Of a stretch of DNA of 64,000 nt, positions 7,535-15,754 are shown piece by piece. Numbering within the stretch: the stretch's first letter is position 1; every line of letters begins with the position of its first letter. Under the pieces are notes generated by a model, which was not told the DNA's origin, ran no database searches, and saw only the letters and a list, made by a program, of their open reading frames with translations. The translations under genes and the position numbers were made by a program. Source of the DNA: Fimenecus sp900545625 (GTDB lineage: Bacteria; Bacillota; Clostridia; Oscillospirales; Acutalibacteraceae); NCBI GenBank assembly GCA_963931525.1, contig OZ007023.1, positions 1,240,001-1,304,000 of the forward strand. The letters are read 5' to 3'.

Positions 7535-7960
7535 ATGGCTCAAAAGGTTGTAGGCTTCATTAAGCTGCAGATCCCCGCCGGCAAAGCAACGCCGGCACCG
7601 CCTGTCGGACCGGCGCTCGGTCAGCACGGCGTTAACATCATGGCGTTCACGAAAGAATTCAACGAACGCACCAAGAACGACATGGGCATGATCATCCCCG
7701 TCGTTATCACGGTTTACGCAGACCGTTCGTTCACGTTTGTAACGAAGACCCCGCCCGCCGCCGTCCTTATCAAAAAGGCGTGCGGCATTGAAAGCGGTTC
7801 GGGTGTCCCGAACAAGACCAAGGTCGCGAAGATCACGACGGAACAGGTCCGCAAGATCGCCGAGCAGAAAATGCCCGATCTCAACGCTGCCAATGTCGAA
7901 GCAGCCATGCGTATGATCGCGGGTACCGCGCGTTCCATGGGCGTCACTGTTGAAGATTGA
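7535..7960 (+). CDS. rplK: 50S ribosomal protein L11
   Basis: 141 aa, the usual length. It contains the Pro-rich N-terminal hinge (KLQIPAGKATPAPPVGPALG) and the RNA-binding C-terminal domain ending in ARSMGVTVED. L11 forms the GTPase-associated centre with 23S helices 43/44 and the L10-L12 stalk. TCGGAGGTG precedes the ATG; rplA follows after 56 nt. Confidence 0.96.
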   Translation: MAQKVVGFIKLQIPAGKATPAPPVGPALGQHGVNIMAFTKEFNERTKNDMGMIIPVVITVYADRSFTFVTKTPPAAVLIKKACGIESGSGVPNKTKVAKITTEQVRKIAEQKMPDLNAANVEAAMRMIAGTARSMGVTVED

Positions 7961-8016
7961 TGCTCCTTCGTGGGAGGAAAGATCCGATAACCACTTCATA
8001 GGAGGAAATGAATGTT

Positions 8017-8724
8017 ATGAAACACGGTAAGAAATACGCGGAAAGCGTAAAGCTGGTGGATAAGACCAAGCTGTATGATACCGACGAAGCGCTTGCGCTG
8101 ACTGTAAAAACCGCCACGGCGAAGTTCGACGAGACCGTGGAACTGCATATTCGTTTGGGCGTTGACTCCCGCCATGCCGACCAGCAGGTTCGCGGCGCGG
8201 TCATCCTGCCTAACGGTACCGGTAAGCGCGTGCGTGTTGCCGTCTTTGCGAAAGGCGCGGACGCGGATGCCGCTACCGCTGCGGGCGCAGAGATCGTCGG
8301 TGCGGAAGATCTCGTTGAGCAGGTGCAGGGCGGTATGCTGGACTTTGACGTCTGCATCGCGGCGCCCAACATGATGGGCCTTGTCGGCCGTCTCGGTAAG
8401 ATCCTCGGTCCGCGCGGGCTTATGCCCTCGCCCAAGGCCGGTACAGTCTCGCCCGACGTTGCCAAAGCCGTAACCGAAGCGAAAGCCGGTAAGATCGAGT
8501 ACAGACTTGACAAGACCAACATTATTCACTGCCCCATCGGCAAGGTCTCGTTCGGCCCTGAAAAGCTGGCGGAGAACTTCAACGCGCTGATGGACGCCGT
8601 CATCAAGGCGAAGCCCGCTGCGATGAAAGGGCAGTACATCAAGTCCTGCGTGGTCGCGACCACCATGGGCCCCGGCATCAAGGTCAACGCCAACAAGATC
8701 GGCGCTGCTCCCGCTGCCGAATAA
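8017..8724 (+). CDS. rplA: 50S ribosomal protein L1
   Basis: 235 aa. Start chosen at the second ATG (MKHGKKYAESV), 11 nt from AGGAGG; the ATG at 8008 touches the Shine-Dalgarno. L1 signature regions include VELHIRLGVDSRHADQQVRG and GLVGRLGKILGPRGLMPSPK. L1 forms the mobile stalk at the E site and can repress its own operon. It ends the rpmG-rplA unit; a new promoter for rplJL begins 9 nt after the stop. Confidence 0.95.
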   Translation: MKHGKKYAESVKLVDKTKLYDTDEALALTVKTATAKFDETVELHIRLGVDSRHADQQVRGAVILPNGTGKRVRVAVFAKGADADAATAAGAEIVGAEDLVEQVQGGMLDFDVCIAAPNMMGLVGRLGKILGPRGLMPSPKAGTVSPDVAKAVTEAKAGKIEYRLDKTNIIHCPIGKVSFGPEKLAENFNALMDAVIKAKPAAMKGQYIKSCVVATTMGPGIKVNANKIGAAPAAE

Positions 8725-8732
8725 AAAGATAC

Positions 8733-8761
8733 TTGACAAGCAAGGTCGCTTGTGTTAGTAT
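8733..8761 (+). promoter_or_regulatory. Sigma-A promoter of rplJ-rplL
   Basis: Perfect TTGACA (8733-8738), 17-bp spacer, TAGTAT (8756-8761), immediately after rplA and before the L10 leader. Confidence 0.85.
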
Positions 8762-8768
8762 ACTATCG

Positions 8769-8900
8769 CTTGCCGAAGACAGCAGGTGCGTTTGCGTAAG
8801 GGCTTGGCCCGCCTGCCGAGGAAAAGTGCTTTACTTTTGATAAAGGTAAATCCGGCCTTTTCCGTCTTTGTGCGGAAAAGGCTTTTGTTTTCTCATAAAG
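8769..8900 (+). promoter_or_regulatory. Ribosomal protein L10 leader with attenuator
   Basis: The block CCGAAGACAGCAGGTGCG ... GCCCGCCTGCCGAGG (8773-8821) is the conserved kink-turn structure bound by L10(L12)4 in Bacillota. It is followed by a terminator stem, CCTTTTCCG / CGGAAAAGG, with a T-rich tail (8855-8895). Excess L10 would favour termination before rplJ. Confidence 0.88.
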
Positions 8901-8933
8901 CAAGCGTCATTTTATGTTTTGGAGGTGAATGTT

Positions 8934-9527
8934 TTGCCGAGTGAGAAAGTTTTGGAACTGAAAAAGCAGCAGGTCGCTGACCTCAAGGCCCGCTTGGACG
9001 GGGCTTGCGCAGGCGTGCTTGTGGATTATCGCGGAATCTCCGTCGCCGACGACACCCAGCTTCGTAAGGAGCTGCGTGAAGCAGGCGTGCAGTACACCGT
9101 TTCCAAGAACACGCTTCTGCATCTTGCTTTTGCCGGTACGCCGTATGAGGCGCTCGACAGCGTCTTGGAGGGCACGACCGCGATCGCAACGAGCACGGAC
9201 GACTACGTCGCCGCCGCAAGGATCCTTGGGAAATATGCGGACAAGAGCGACAGCTTCAATCTGAAAGGCGGTTTCCTGGATGATGAAGTGATCGACCTTG
9301 CAAAGCTGCAAAGTCTTGCCAAGCTGCCGTCGCGCGAGGTATTGCTCGCTACGGTGCTCAGTGCGTTCAACGCGCCGATCGCTGCGTTTGCACGTGCCAT
9401 TCAGGCCGTTGTAGACAAGAGCGGTGAGGAAGTCCCTGCCGCCGAAGCGGCCGAACCCGCAGCCGAGGAGGCTGCTCCCGCAGCAGAAGAAGCTGCACCT
9501 GCGGCAGAGGAGACCCCTGCCGAATAA
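8934..9527 (+). CDS. rplJ: 50S ribosomal protein L10
   Basis: 197 aa from the TTG at 8934, which has GGAGG 8 nt upstream; the ATG at 8868 lies inside the terminator stem and is rejected. Conserved parts include the rRNA-binding N-terminal domain (VDYRGISVADDTQLRKELREAG and VSKNTLL). It differs from average L10 by an acidic Ala/Glu/Pro tail (repeated EEAAPAAE) after residue 165. It anchors L7/L12 dimers and represses its own leader. Confidence 0.93.
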   Translation: MPSEKVLELKKQQVADLKARLDGACAGVLVDYRGISVADDTQLRKELREAGVQYTVSKNTLLHLAFAGTPYEALDSVLEGTTAIATSTDDYVAAARILGKYADKSDSFNLKGGFLDDEVIDLAKLQSLAKLPSREVLLATVLSAFNAPIAAFARAIQAVVDKSGEEVPAAEAAEPAAEEAAPAAEEAAPAAEETPAE

Positions 9528-9557
9528 TCCTAAAAAGAAAAATGGAGGATCATAGAA

Positions 9558-9935
9558 ATGGCATCTGAAAAAGTTACCGCATTGCTTGAAGAGATCAAAG
9601 CAATGTCTGTTCTCGAGCTGTCTGAGCTCGTTCATGCAGTAGAAGAAGAATTCGGCGTGTCTGCGGCTGCTGCCGTAGCGGTTGCGGCTCCGGCGGAAGG
9701 CGGCGCTGCTGCTGCGGAAGAAAAGACCGAATTCGACGTAGTCCTTGCGGAAGTCGGTTCCGAGAAGATCAAGGTCATCAAGGCTGTCCGTGAGATCACG
9801 GGTCTGGGCCTCGGCGAAGCGAAAGCCCTCGTCGACGGTGCACCCAAGACCGTCAAGGAAGCTATGCCGAAGGAAGAAGCCGAAGCTGCCAAAGCGAAGC
9901 TCGAAGAAGTCGGCGCCAAGGTCGAACTCAAATAA
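9558..9935 (+). CDS. rplL: 50S ribosomal protein L7/L12
   Basis: 125 aa. The N-terminal dimerisation domain (LLEEIKAMSVLELSELVHAV) is followed by an Ala-rich hinge and the C-terminal factor-binding domain (EKIKVIKAVREITGLGLGEA ... ALVDGAPKTVKEA). It recruits EF-Tu, EF-G and IF2. A terminator follows and no rpoB is found downstream, unlike the usual rplJL-rpoBC order. Confidence 0.96.
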   Translation: MASEKVTALLEEIKAMSVLELSELVHAVEEEFGVSAAAAVAVAAPAEGGAAAAEEKTEFDVVLAEVGSEKIKVIKAVREITGLGLGEAKALVDGAPKTVKEAMPKEEAEAAKAKLEEVGAKVELK

Positions 9936-9954
9936 AAACGGTTTTGCCGTTATG

Positions 9955-9982
9955 CACCCCGTCCTCGGACGGGGTGTTTTTT
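9955..9982 (+). terminator. Terminator after rplL
   Basis: CACCCCGTCC / GGACGGGGTG with a 2-nt loop and T6, 20 nt after the rplL stop. Confidence 0.9.
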
Positions 9983-10060
9983 ACCTTATGTTCTGTGGCG
10001 GGCGTGTGTATGGAAATCGTTAGGTATTCACAAATTGCAGGTGATATTTTGTAAAACCGC

Positions 10061-10089
10061 TTGACAACTTTCCTAAAATATCATATGAT
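10061..10089 (+). promoter_or_regulatory. Sigma-A promoter of the TM2-domain gene
   Basis: TTGACA (10061-10066), 17-bp spacer, TATGAT (10084-10089), 66 nt before the ATG. Confidence 0.85.
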
Positions 10090-10155
10090 GGAGCTGGAAA
10101 TATCCCGCCGAAAGCGGGAATTTGCACTTCCCATTTTTATTTAGGAGGAGATTTT

Positions 10156-10563
10156 ATGTTTTGCAGAAACTGCGGTAACGCCATGGAGCCGAACCAGGCG
10201 GTCTGCCTGACTTGCGGTACGACCGCGGGCGCGGGGAGCGCGTTCTGCCCGAACTGCGGCAATCCCGTCGCACCGTCCGCTGTCGTTTGCGTGTCGTGCG
10301 GTGTCGCTTTGCAGCAGAAGCCGGCAGTAGGGGGCAAATCGAAGATCGCCGCGGGGCTTTTGGCGATCTTTTTGGGGTATTTGGGGATCCATAACTTTTA
10401 CCTTGGTTATACCTCGAAAGCGGTTGTTCAACTGCTGGTTTCTTTGCTTTTGAGCTGGACGATCATTGCGCCGCTCGCCATTTGGGTTTGGACAATTGTC
10501 GAAGCTGTCCAGATCTTCACCGGCAAAATCACCGACGCCAACGGTATGGCGCTTTCCGATTAA
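10156..10563 (+). CDS. Zinc-ribbon TM2-domain membrane protein
   Basis: 135 aa. There are two short zinc ribbons: C3-x2-C6/C17-x2-C20 and C31-x2-C34/C45-x2-C48. A TM2 domain follows: KSKIAAGLLAIFLGYLGIHN, FYLGYTSKAVVQLLVSLLLS, then a second helix rich in Trp/Ile. TM2 domains are small two-helix integral membrane modules with unknown biochemical role, often joined to zinc ribbons in Bacillota. TTAGGAGGAG lies upstream. It is transcribed alone, bounded by its own promoter and a terminator. Confidence 0.88.
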   Translation: MFCRNCGNAMEPNQAVCLTCGTTAGAGSAFCPNCGNPVAPSAVVCVSCGVALQQKPAVGGKSKIAAGLLAIFLGYLGIHNFYLGYTSKAVVQLLVSLLLSWTIIAPLAIWVWTIVEAVQIFTGKITDANGMALSD

Positions 10564-10639
10564 AACCGGGCAATTTCAATCCCTGCCGCAAATGCCTAAT
10601 GTCCTTAAGGGAGAATACAACAGTAACCGAATAGGATAC

Positions 10640-10682
10640 AAAAAACCAGTTTTCATCCATCGTGTCTGAAAACTGGTTTTTT
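10640..10682. terminator. Bidirectional terminator
   Basis: AAAAAACCAGTTTTCA and its exact complement form a 16-bp stem with an 11-nt loop. T runs on both strands fit the end of the TM2 gene on plus and of the 10850-11854 gene on minus. The rest of 10683-10849 is AT-rich with no gene seen; it is where the second accessory island begins. Confidence 0.85.
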
Positions 10683-10849
10683 CTTACTATCTATAATTTA
10701 TTCGTACTCACCTGTAGAAACATAGAGAGCAACAGTATGTAAGAACCTAAAATAGCGTTGCATATTTAAGGTGATTCGATACTGTTCCTCAAGACAATAA
10801 TCTAATAAATGTATATCGGGATGGACTTATATGTGAGTGATAAAATAAA

Positions 10850-11854
10850 TCATTTGATCGTATCCAGAAATTTTAGTATTTCCTTAAATATCTCATGATT
10901 ACGCTCCCACGGTTCTCTACCGTCAAAATAATCGCAAATTAGACGAATGCACGCAGGGTCCTGCCCTATTTTCTCGCTAATTAGCTTCAATGGCGCTTCA
11001 TAATCCGGCAATTCGCCATCAAGGGCGGCGGCACGAAGCAGCGGAGAAAAAATAGGATAATGATGCAAACGATGAATGTGCTTTAATGCTCCGGTGTCTA
11101 AGCGGTTACAGCTTTTAAAATATACACAAAAGGGGGCACAGCAATCATTCGGATAATGATTATCCAATACAACCGCATGGTAAATTTTATCAAACGGACG
11201 ACAGTCAACGGTAATGATATCGCCTGGTTGGAATGGTGTAGGAAGGAGTAAGTCATCAAGCAAAGAAAAAGGATTTTTGGCGGCGTCGTCTGCCCATTCA
11301 TACCCCCATATGATACCGCTTTCTCCAACTGCATATCTGATAACTTCCTCCAGTTTGCCCTCAGGGGAAAGATCGTAACGAGCTACTTCATTCCACAGCC
11401 AGCTATCGTTAACCGGTTCAGCATCGTCGCAGTCATAGTGTTCAGAAATACCTTGAATTACATGTTCAAATGTATGATACACTTCGGCATTGTAACAGCA
11501 CGTATCGTTATTAATTAAATGCCATTTTAAATCCTCATCTTCTACCGATTCCGGGGGCTGATCCTGATTTTCACGCCAATACGAACTCAGGAAGAAAACC
11601 GTTGTTTGTGCAGATGATTTTGTTAATTCCAAAGCCCTCTCGGCGTCATCTGCCATTGCTGCCGGATCGCAAAATTCATCTGAGGGATATTTTGCAGCAA
11701 TTTCACGCAGTACCGAAATTTTGTCAGCAAGCCCGGCACGAGACTTGGCGATTAAATTGCACCACTGACTAAAGCGAACTTGATCTGCTGTTTGCTCCAA
11801 ATACTTTCGCATTTCTGCGGATTCTATAAACTGTAAAGCTTCTTTCACAAGCAT
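10850..11854 (-). CDS. Hypothetical protein with PxPFQxGDI domain
   Basis: 334 aa from the ATG at 11854 (AGAGGAG six nt upstream). The N-terminal half is helical (AEMRKYLEQTADQVRFSQWC and a region rich in E/D). The C-terminal half contains LLLPTPFQPGDIITVDCRPF, which matches DVPTPFQKGDIVFANHQISG in the 12802-13854 protein, so the two share a domain probably of beta type. There is no signal or membrane segment. It overlaps the RBS region of the preceding gene. The family is not recognised; the island context suggests transferable accessory functions. Confidence 0.7.
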   Translation of the reverse strand: MLVKEALQFIESAEMRKYLEQTADQVRFSQWCNLIAKSRAGLADKISVLREIAAKYPSDEFCDPAAMADDAERALELTKSSAQTTVFFLSSYWRENQDQPPESVEDEDLKWHLINNDTCCYNAEVYHTFEHVIQGISEHYDCDDAEPVNDSWLWNEVARYDLSPEGKLEEVIRYAVGESGIIWGYEWADDAAKNPFSLLDDLLLPTPFQPGDIITVDCRPFDKIYHAVVLDNHYPNDCCAPFCVYFKSCNRLDTGALKHIHRLHHYPIFSPLLRAAALDGELPDYEAPLKLISEKIGQDPACIRLICDYFDGREPWERNHEIFKEILKFLDTIK

Positions 11855-11856
11855 TT

Positions 11857-12561
11857 TCACTCCTCTTCAACAATCTCAAGCGAATTACTCTTTTGAATTG
11901 ATATAGGTAAACAAATCGGTATATCATCCGGTCTTGTAAAGCCTACTTTCTTGTAAGAGAACACTTGAATCATTTTACCATCCATTGTATATTCGGCATG
12001 CATTTCTACTTCATAGGGTGAGTCATCTTTCGGGTCAGGGTGATATACTTGTTTTTTCCAGACCTTTACGATACTGTCTTTTTTCGTGCTCCAAGTGTGA
12101 ATTGTTTTAAATAATTTTTCTATGCTACATGAATTTTCCTCTATTTGATATATTGTCCATTTTGAAGCGTATGGATCAAATGTATCAGGCAAAGTTGTTA
12201 AAAAATCCTTTTGAAGCTGCTTTTCCCATTCCATCCACTCTTTTAAATATGCGTGAAGGCTTTCGGCAATTTGCCTTGACGGTACATATACTGTATCGAG
12301 CTTGACTGGAGGAAGAAGTGGGGGTGTCTCATTAAGTTCACGGTACCACTCACGCTGCTCTTCAATGGTCGGAATATGTATCGGCATCGGCATGTCAGGA
12401 AAATCATCGATTATTTTCTGATATGCTTCATGCTTTTCTTCCAAAGATTTGTTGCTTTTGTAAATAATCGCCGTCATTTCAGCAGGGGTAAATTTGTGCC
12501 CAATACTCCTGCAAAGCTCGCCTATATCTTTTGAATTAAAAAAGCTATAAATGTCCAGCAT
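11857..12561 (-). CDS. Hypothetical protein, NSKDI/EKH family
   Basis: 234 aa from the ATG at 12561; the longer frame to 12723 runs into the phosphatase remnant and is rejected. Residues 1-62 (MLDIYSFFNSKDIGELCRSI ... EKHEAYQKIIDDFPDMP) are clearly homologous to the first 60 residues of the 12802-13854 protein. The rest is unlike it and ends in a beta-rich, Trp-containing region. It is soluble. The shared N-terminal helical module with variable C-termini recalls modular effector, immunity or adaptor families; no function can be stated. Confidence 0.7.
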   Translation of the reverse strand: MLDIYSFFNSKDIGELCRSIGHKFTPAEMTAIIYKSNKSLEEKHEAYQKIIDDFPDMPMPIHIPTIEEQREWYRELNETPPLLPPVKLDTVYVPSRQIAESLHAYLKEWMEWEKQLQKDFLTTLPDTFDPYASKWTIYQIEENSCSIEKLFKTIHTWSTKKDSIVKVWKKQVYHPDPKDDSPYEVEMHAEYTMDGKMIQVFSYKKVGFTRPDDIPICLPISIQKSNSLEIVEEE

Positions 12562-12628
12562 CTTACTCGTCTCATCTCCTATGCAATTTTTTATTATTTC
12601 ATAACGATTATATAGATATTGAGTAGAT

Positions 12629-12805
12629 TCAGCCTTTCGGCTGCTCCAAAAGCCAGCAGAGCATTTCCACGCCGCCGTCTCCATTGCGGTCGATCTCATC
12701 GCCCAGTATGTAGAGAAAATCATCGTTGCAGAAATTCACTTTGCTCAGTAACGCTTTAAGTTTGCCCAACGGATAACCGTGCAGAGCGAATATTGCATAA
12801 ATCAT
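12629..12805 (-). pseudogene. Truncated PPP-family phosphatase remnant
   Basis: Reads 58 codons: MIYAIFALHGYPLGKLKALL ... FCNDDFLYILGDEIDRNGDG ... MLCWLLEQPKG, then stop. This aligns with the start of the intact phosphatase at 14423-15136. The homology jumps at a CAGCC in the LEQP codons to the CAGCCGAAAGGCTG that encodes the AERL region about 40 codons further on in the intact gene, with a frame change. DNA similarity continues past the stop (CAATATCTATAT against GAATACCTATAT). Its ATG overlaps the TGA of the 12802-13854 gene, so it may still be translated as a stub lacking the later metal ligands. Confidence 0.8.
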
Positions 12806-13854
12806 AGCTTGTTTTTCTCTGTATCTTTTTCTAGAATACCGATATTCTCCAACATATAGGAGTTATTCCACTTCTGCTGCTTCCAAGACTCTTCAGTTAA
12901 AATGTAATGATAGGCTGTCATGCATGCGGCGATATCAAGTTTATTTTGATAAAAATCCCGGATCACTTTTAACACCCGTCGGTGACCACTCATATCGCCT
13001 CGGAAGTATTCCAGGCTCAGGTAACCGTGGTTACAATCATACCAAATTTCCCCATTCGAACGCTCCAATCGATATCCCTCCATATACATATCGCTCGTGT
13101 CCCCGTTTTTCAAATGAATTTTGTATCTTCTCCGATGAGCTTCCGTGTCTTTATCCGTACATAATGAGATCAACACAAAGGGATCCAGTAGGCGTCCTGA
13201 AATTTGATGATTTGCAAACACAATATCCCCCTTTTGAAAAGGTGTAGGAACGTCGATCCACATTCCTTCAAAAGCGTAATATAAATCAGCCTCTGCTTCT
13301 GTCATTACATTTTGGAGCTCGCTTATCTCAAGCGGAACCCCATTGCTATCAAAGAGAATACAGATTTTTGAGGGTCGCTTATGAGAACCGCCGCAGATAT
13401 GCATTTTCTCAACGTAGAAAAACTGACTTTCTTCCCACTCCTCTTTTTCAAAGGCAAGTCCGTCCGAAAAGGAATGATGCACCAGTTCGCCGGTTTCCCG
13501 TTTAAAATTCTGTCCATCCTTGTAGCTATCATCGGGATAACGAACCACCGGGTCAAATCGATAAAACCAATCCCCATCAGCCTGAAAAAACACAGTTAGC
13601 CATCGGTCTTCCAAAGCCATATACTGTCGCAAAAAATCATGCAGACTTTCATAATGCGGGCAATGAAACCGTTCTTCAATGGCCATGTCCGGCATTGTTT
13701 CGATCAACTCTTTCCATGCATCATGTTTTTCTGTCAATGTGTGATTTTGGCTTTGATATATTAGAAAAGCAGCTTCAACAGAATTAAATGTGTGCCCGAT
13801 TTTCTCACAATGTGCCCGGATGTCCTTGGAATTAATAAACTCATAAATGTTCAT
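12802..13854 (-). CDS. Hypothetical protein, NSKDI/EKH family with PTPFQKGDI domain
   Basis: 350 aa. The N-terminal module MNIYEFINSKDIRAHCEKIG ... LTEKHDAWKELIETMPDM is shared with the 11857-12561 protein, and the segment DVPTPFQKGDIVFANHQISG with the 10850-11854 protein, so it combines both modules. The C-terminus (HRRVLKVIRDFYQNKLDIAA) is helical. There is no signal peptide. The stop codon overlaps the start of the phosphatase stub (ATGA), the arrangement expected of a former operon with an intact phosphatase. Function unknown. Confidence 0.72.
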   Translation of the reverse strand: MNIYEFINSKDIRAHCEKIGHTFNSVEAAFLIYQSQNHTLTEKHDAWKELIETMPDMAIEERFHCPHYESLHDFLRQYMALEDRWLTVFFQADGDWFYRFDPVVRYPDDSYKDGQNFKRETGELVHHSFSDGLAFEKEEWEESQFFYVEKMHICGGSHKRPSKICILFDSNGVPLEISELQNVMTEAEADLYYAFEGMWIDVPTPFQKGDIVFANHQISGRLLDPFVLISLCTDKDTEAHRRRYKIHLKNGDTSDMYMEGYRLERSNGEIWYDCNHGYLSLEYFRGDMSGHRRVLKVIRDFYQNKLDIAACMTAYHYILTEESWKQQKWNNSYMLENIGILEKDTEKNKL

Positions 13855-13941
13855 TATTCTGTTTCCTCCACATTTTCGGTTTCATCCTCACTTTCCTCGG
13901 AATAAAAAATGTTTCGTCAGTCCTTGTATATATCGTCCCGC

Positions 13942-14136
13942 TTAGCGTAATGCCGCCCATTTGACCCATGCAGAGCAGGAATACGTTGGTTTGGAGTCTA
14001 CACCTTGCGGATGCCGTGCATAGCATTTTCCGCAGCTGAATTGCTCAAAAATAACAAAATATCCATTTGGAACGCGCGGTCCGTCATACATAGCGCAGGT
14101 TGCGCAAAGCTTTGTATCTCCGCCTACTGTTTGCAT
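13942..14136 (-). CDS. Small Cys-rich (zinc-ribbon-like) protein
   Basis: 64 aa with GAAGGAGAG before the ATG. Cys residues occur as CATC near the N-terminus, CGKC in the middle and a single C near the end (KPTYSCSAWVKW), a pattern suited to one metal site. Together with YFVIFEQF it looks like a small zinc-stabilised domain. It is expressed behind the first copy of a duplicated promoter/leader block. Function not known. Confidence 0.6.
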   Translation of the reverse strand: MQTVGGDTKLCATCAMYDGPRVPNGYFVIFEQFSCGKCYARHPQGVDSKPTYSCSAWVKWAALR

Positions 14137-14156
14137 ACAAATCTCTCCTTCTATAC

Positions 14157-14290
14157 AATTATGTTTTCGTTACAAATGCAAAAACAAAAAATCGATCTGA
14201 TATCTTCGCACTTGTGACACTATATAATACCGACAAGAACGAAAATTTTTGAGATTTTTTCGATTATTTACAAAATGTTTACAAGTATCC
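14157..14290 (-). repeat. Duplicated promoter/leader block, copy 1
   Basis: About 130 bp similar to 15755-15885, with long identical runs such as ACTATATAATACCGAC and ACAAAATGTTTACAA. Both copies keep an inverted repeat (ACAAATGC ... GCACTTGT here) and a minus-strand -10-like TATTAT/TATATAG. Each lies just upstream of an ORF on the minus strand. The remaining bases to 14348 hold nothing recognised. Confidence 0.7.
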
Positions 14291-14348
14291 CTCATTTGAC
14301 TTAGTGTATCCTCATTATATCAAGTCTGATGGAATAAATTCGGGACAT

Positions 14349-14377
14349 AAAAAGGACTTGCTGCAATGAGCAAGTCC
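14349..14377 (-). terminator. Terminator of the phosphatase gene
   Basis: GGACTTGCT / AGCAAGTCC with a 6-nt loop, then T5 on the minus strand, about 45 nt after the phosphatase stop. Confidence 0.8.
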
Positions 14378-14422
14378 CTTCGGCTGTATTTCCGTCTACC
14401 TCATACGGTAAAACTCTTGCTT

Positions 14423-15136
14423 TTAATCAGCATAAAATTCCTGCAAATCGTCAAGACGTAGCAACGCAGGCTTTTGACCGTATGCGGCACCGACATCAAT
14501 ATCAATCCATGTTTTCGTTCTGATAATTTTTCCGGTGTATTCTTTTCCATATGACATTGTAGGTGTATGCCCAAAAACGGTAATAATATCATCAAAATAT
14601 TCGTCTATGAGTTCCGGCCATGCCCACAAAAAATCGTCGGCAGTATACTGCGACAGCTTTTTGTCCCTGTCAAAGTTGCCAATGCCGGAATGGACAAGCA
14701 AAAAATCATTTCCACCTGCCGTAACCGTTTCATACAGCGGTGCATCATACAGATACTCAAAAATAGAGGATACGGTATCAGGCAATCTGTTTTGAAGTCC
14801 TCTGAATGCTTTGAGCGTAGCATCGCCGCCATTTTGCATATAGGTATTCAAAAACTCCAGCCTTTCGGCTGTGAAGTTCGCAACACTTTCTTCGGTAATT
14901 TCGTCGAATACAAATTCACAGGATAGCAACATTGCTTCGTGATTACCAAGAATAAGCTGGACATTTGGCTGCTCCAACAGCCAGCAGAGCATTTTCACGC
15001 CACCGTCACCATTGCGGTCAACGACATCACCCAATATGTATAGAAAATCGTTGTTGCAGAAATTAACTTTATTTAGAAACGCTTTGAATTTATCAAATGG
15101 ATAACCGTGCAGGTCGGATACTGCATATACGGACAG
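14423..15136 (-). CDS. PPP-family serine/threonine phosphatase or Ap4A hydrolase-like
   Basis: 237 aa if read from a CTG at 15134-15136, 8 nt from AAGGAGG. No ATG, GTG or TTG occurs in frame before a TTG at 15034, which would remove the first metal ligands. All PPP motifs are present: SDLHG (metal), GDVVDRNGDGG, LGNHEAM, a mid-protein LLVHSG and the late VFGHTPT. These bind two metals and hydrolyse phosphoprotein or dinucleoside polyphosphate esters. It follows the 15155-15733 gene by 18 nt. Bacterial members found on mobile elements have no clear substrate. Confidence 0.8.
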   Translation of the reverse strand: MSVYAVSDLHGYPFDKFKAFLNKVNFCNNDFLYILGDVVDRNGDGGVKMLCWLLEQPNVQLILGNHEAMLLSCEFVFDEITEESVANFTAERLEFLNTYMQNGGDATLKAFRGLQNRLPDTVSSIFEYLYDAPLYETVTAGGNDFLLVHSGIGNFDRDKKLSQYTADDFLWAWPELIDEYFDDIITVFGHTPTMSYGKEYTGKIIRTKTWIDIDVGAAYGQKPALLRLDDLQEFYAD

Positions 15137-15154
15137 ATGAATCGCCTCCTTGCT

Positions 15155-15733
15155 TTAATTCTGATGATTTTCCCATAGGCGTTCACGCTGCCGCCGTCTA
15201 AAAACAATTTCCCAATCATCTGCATCTGCTTTTGAGACCCCATCCCATGATTGAAGCTTTTTCGCAATCGGCAGCAAATCACCGTTTTCAAAATCATAAT
15301 TGAAAGCGATTTCAATGTCTTCAGGTGTTGGATCGCTGGGAACATCCGCATACACAATCGAATTATCCAAGAGCGACCGGTCAAAAAAGCAGCGACGCAA
15401 ATTGTCAGTCACACGAATAGAAGCTTCGTAAAAATACGCCTCAACTGCTTTAACGGACGGCCCTATGCCAGGGAAATACTGCGAATATGCAGTGACAGCG
15501 CCATAAAGGCCTAAATCAAACCTTGTATAGTGATCATCATTCTCCGGCCTATTCAATTTTAAGAACCGAAATGTACGCGCCATAGCTTCATAAAAAAATT
15601 CAACGATAGGTTCATCCATTTCATGCATTTCGTGGTCGGCATCTATAAAACGTGCGTGGTCTACAAGACAATCCCACATACCCATAATATCATTATAGTC
15701 GTTCTCGCAGTTATATGGTTTATTTTCGCTCAT
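15155..15733 (-). CDS. Hypothetical protein of the accessory island
   Basis: 192 aa, acidic, soluble. N-terminal NENDYNDI-like segment (YNCENDYNDIMGMWDCLVDH), helical middle (GPSVKAVEAYFYEASIRVTD) and basic C-terminus (FRRRQRERLWENHQN). It sits behind the second copy of the duplicated promoter/leader block and is followed at once by the PPP phosphatase, so the two form an operon. The family is not recognised. Confidence 0.65.
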   Translation of the reverse strand: MSENKPYNCENDYNDIMGMWDCLVDHARFIDADHEMHEMDEPIVEFFYEAMARTFRFLKLNRPENDDHYTRFDLGLYGAVTAYSQYFPGIGPSVKAVEAYFYEASIRVTDNLRRCFFDRSLLDNSIVYADVPSDPTPEDIEIAFNYDFENGDLLPIAKKLQSWDGVSKADADDWEIVFRRRQRERLWENHQN

Positions 15734-15754
15734 ATTGTTTCTCTCCTTGATTTA

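Noticed and set aside
13841..14026. Minus-strand 61-aa ORF overlapping the Cys-rich gene
   Set aside because: No RBS, and the 13942-14136 frame has RBS and a sensible Cys pattern.
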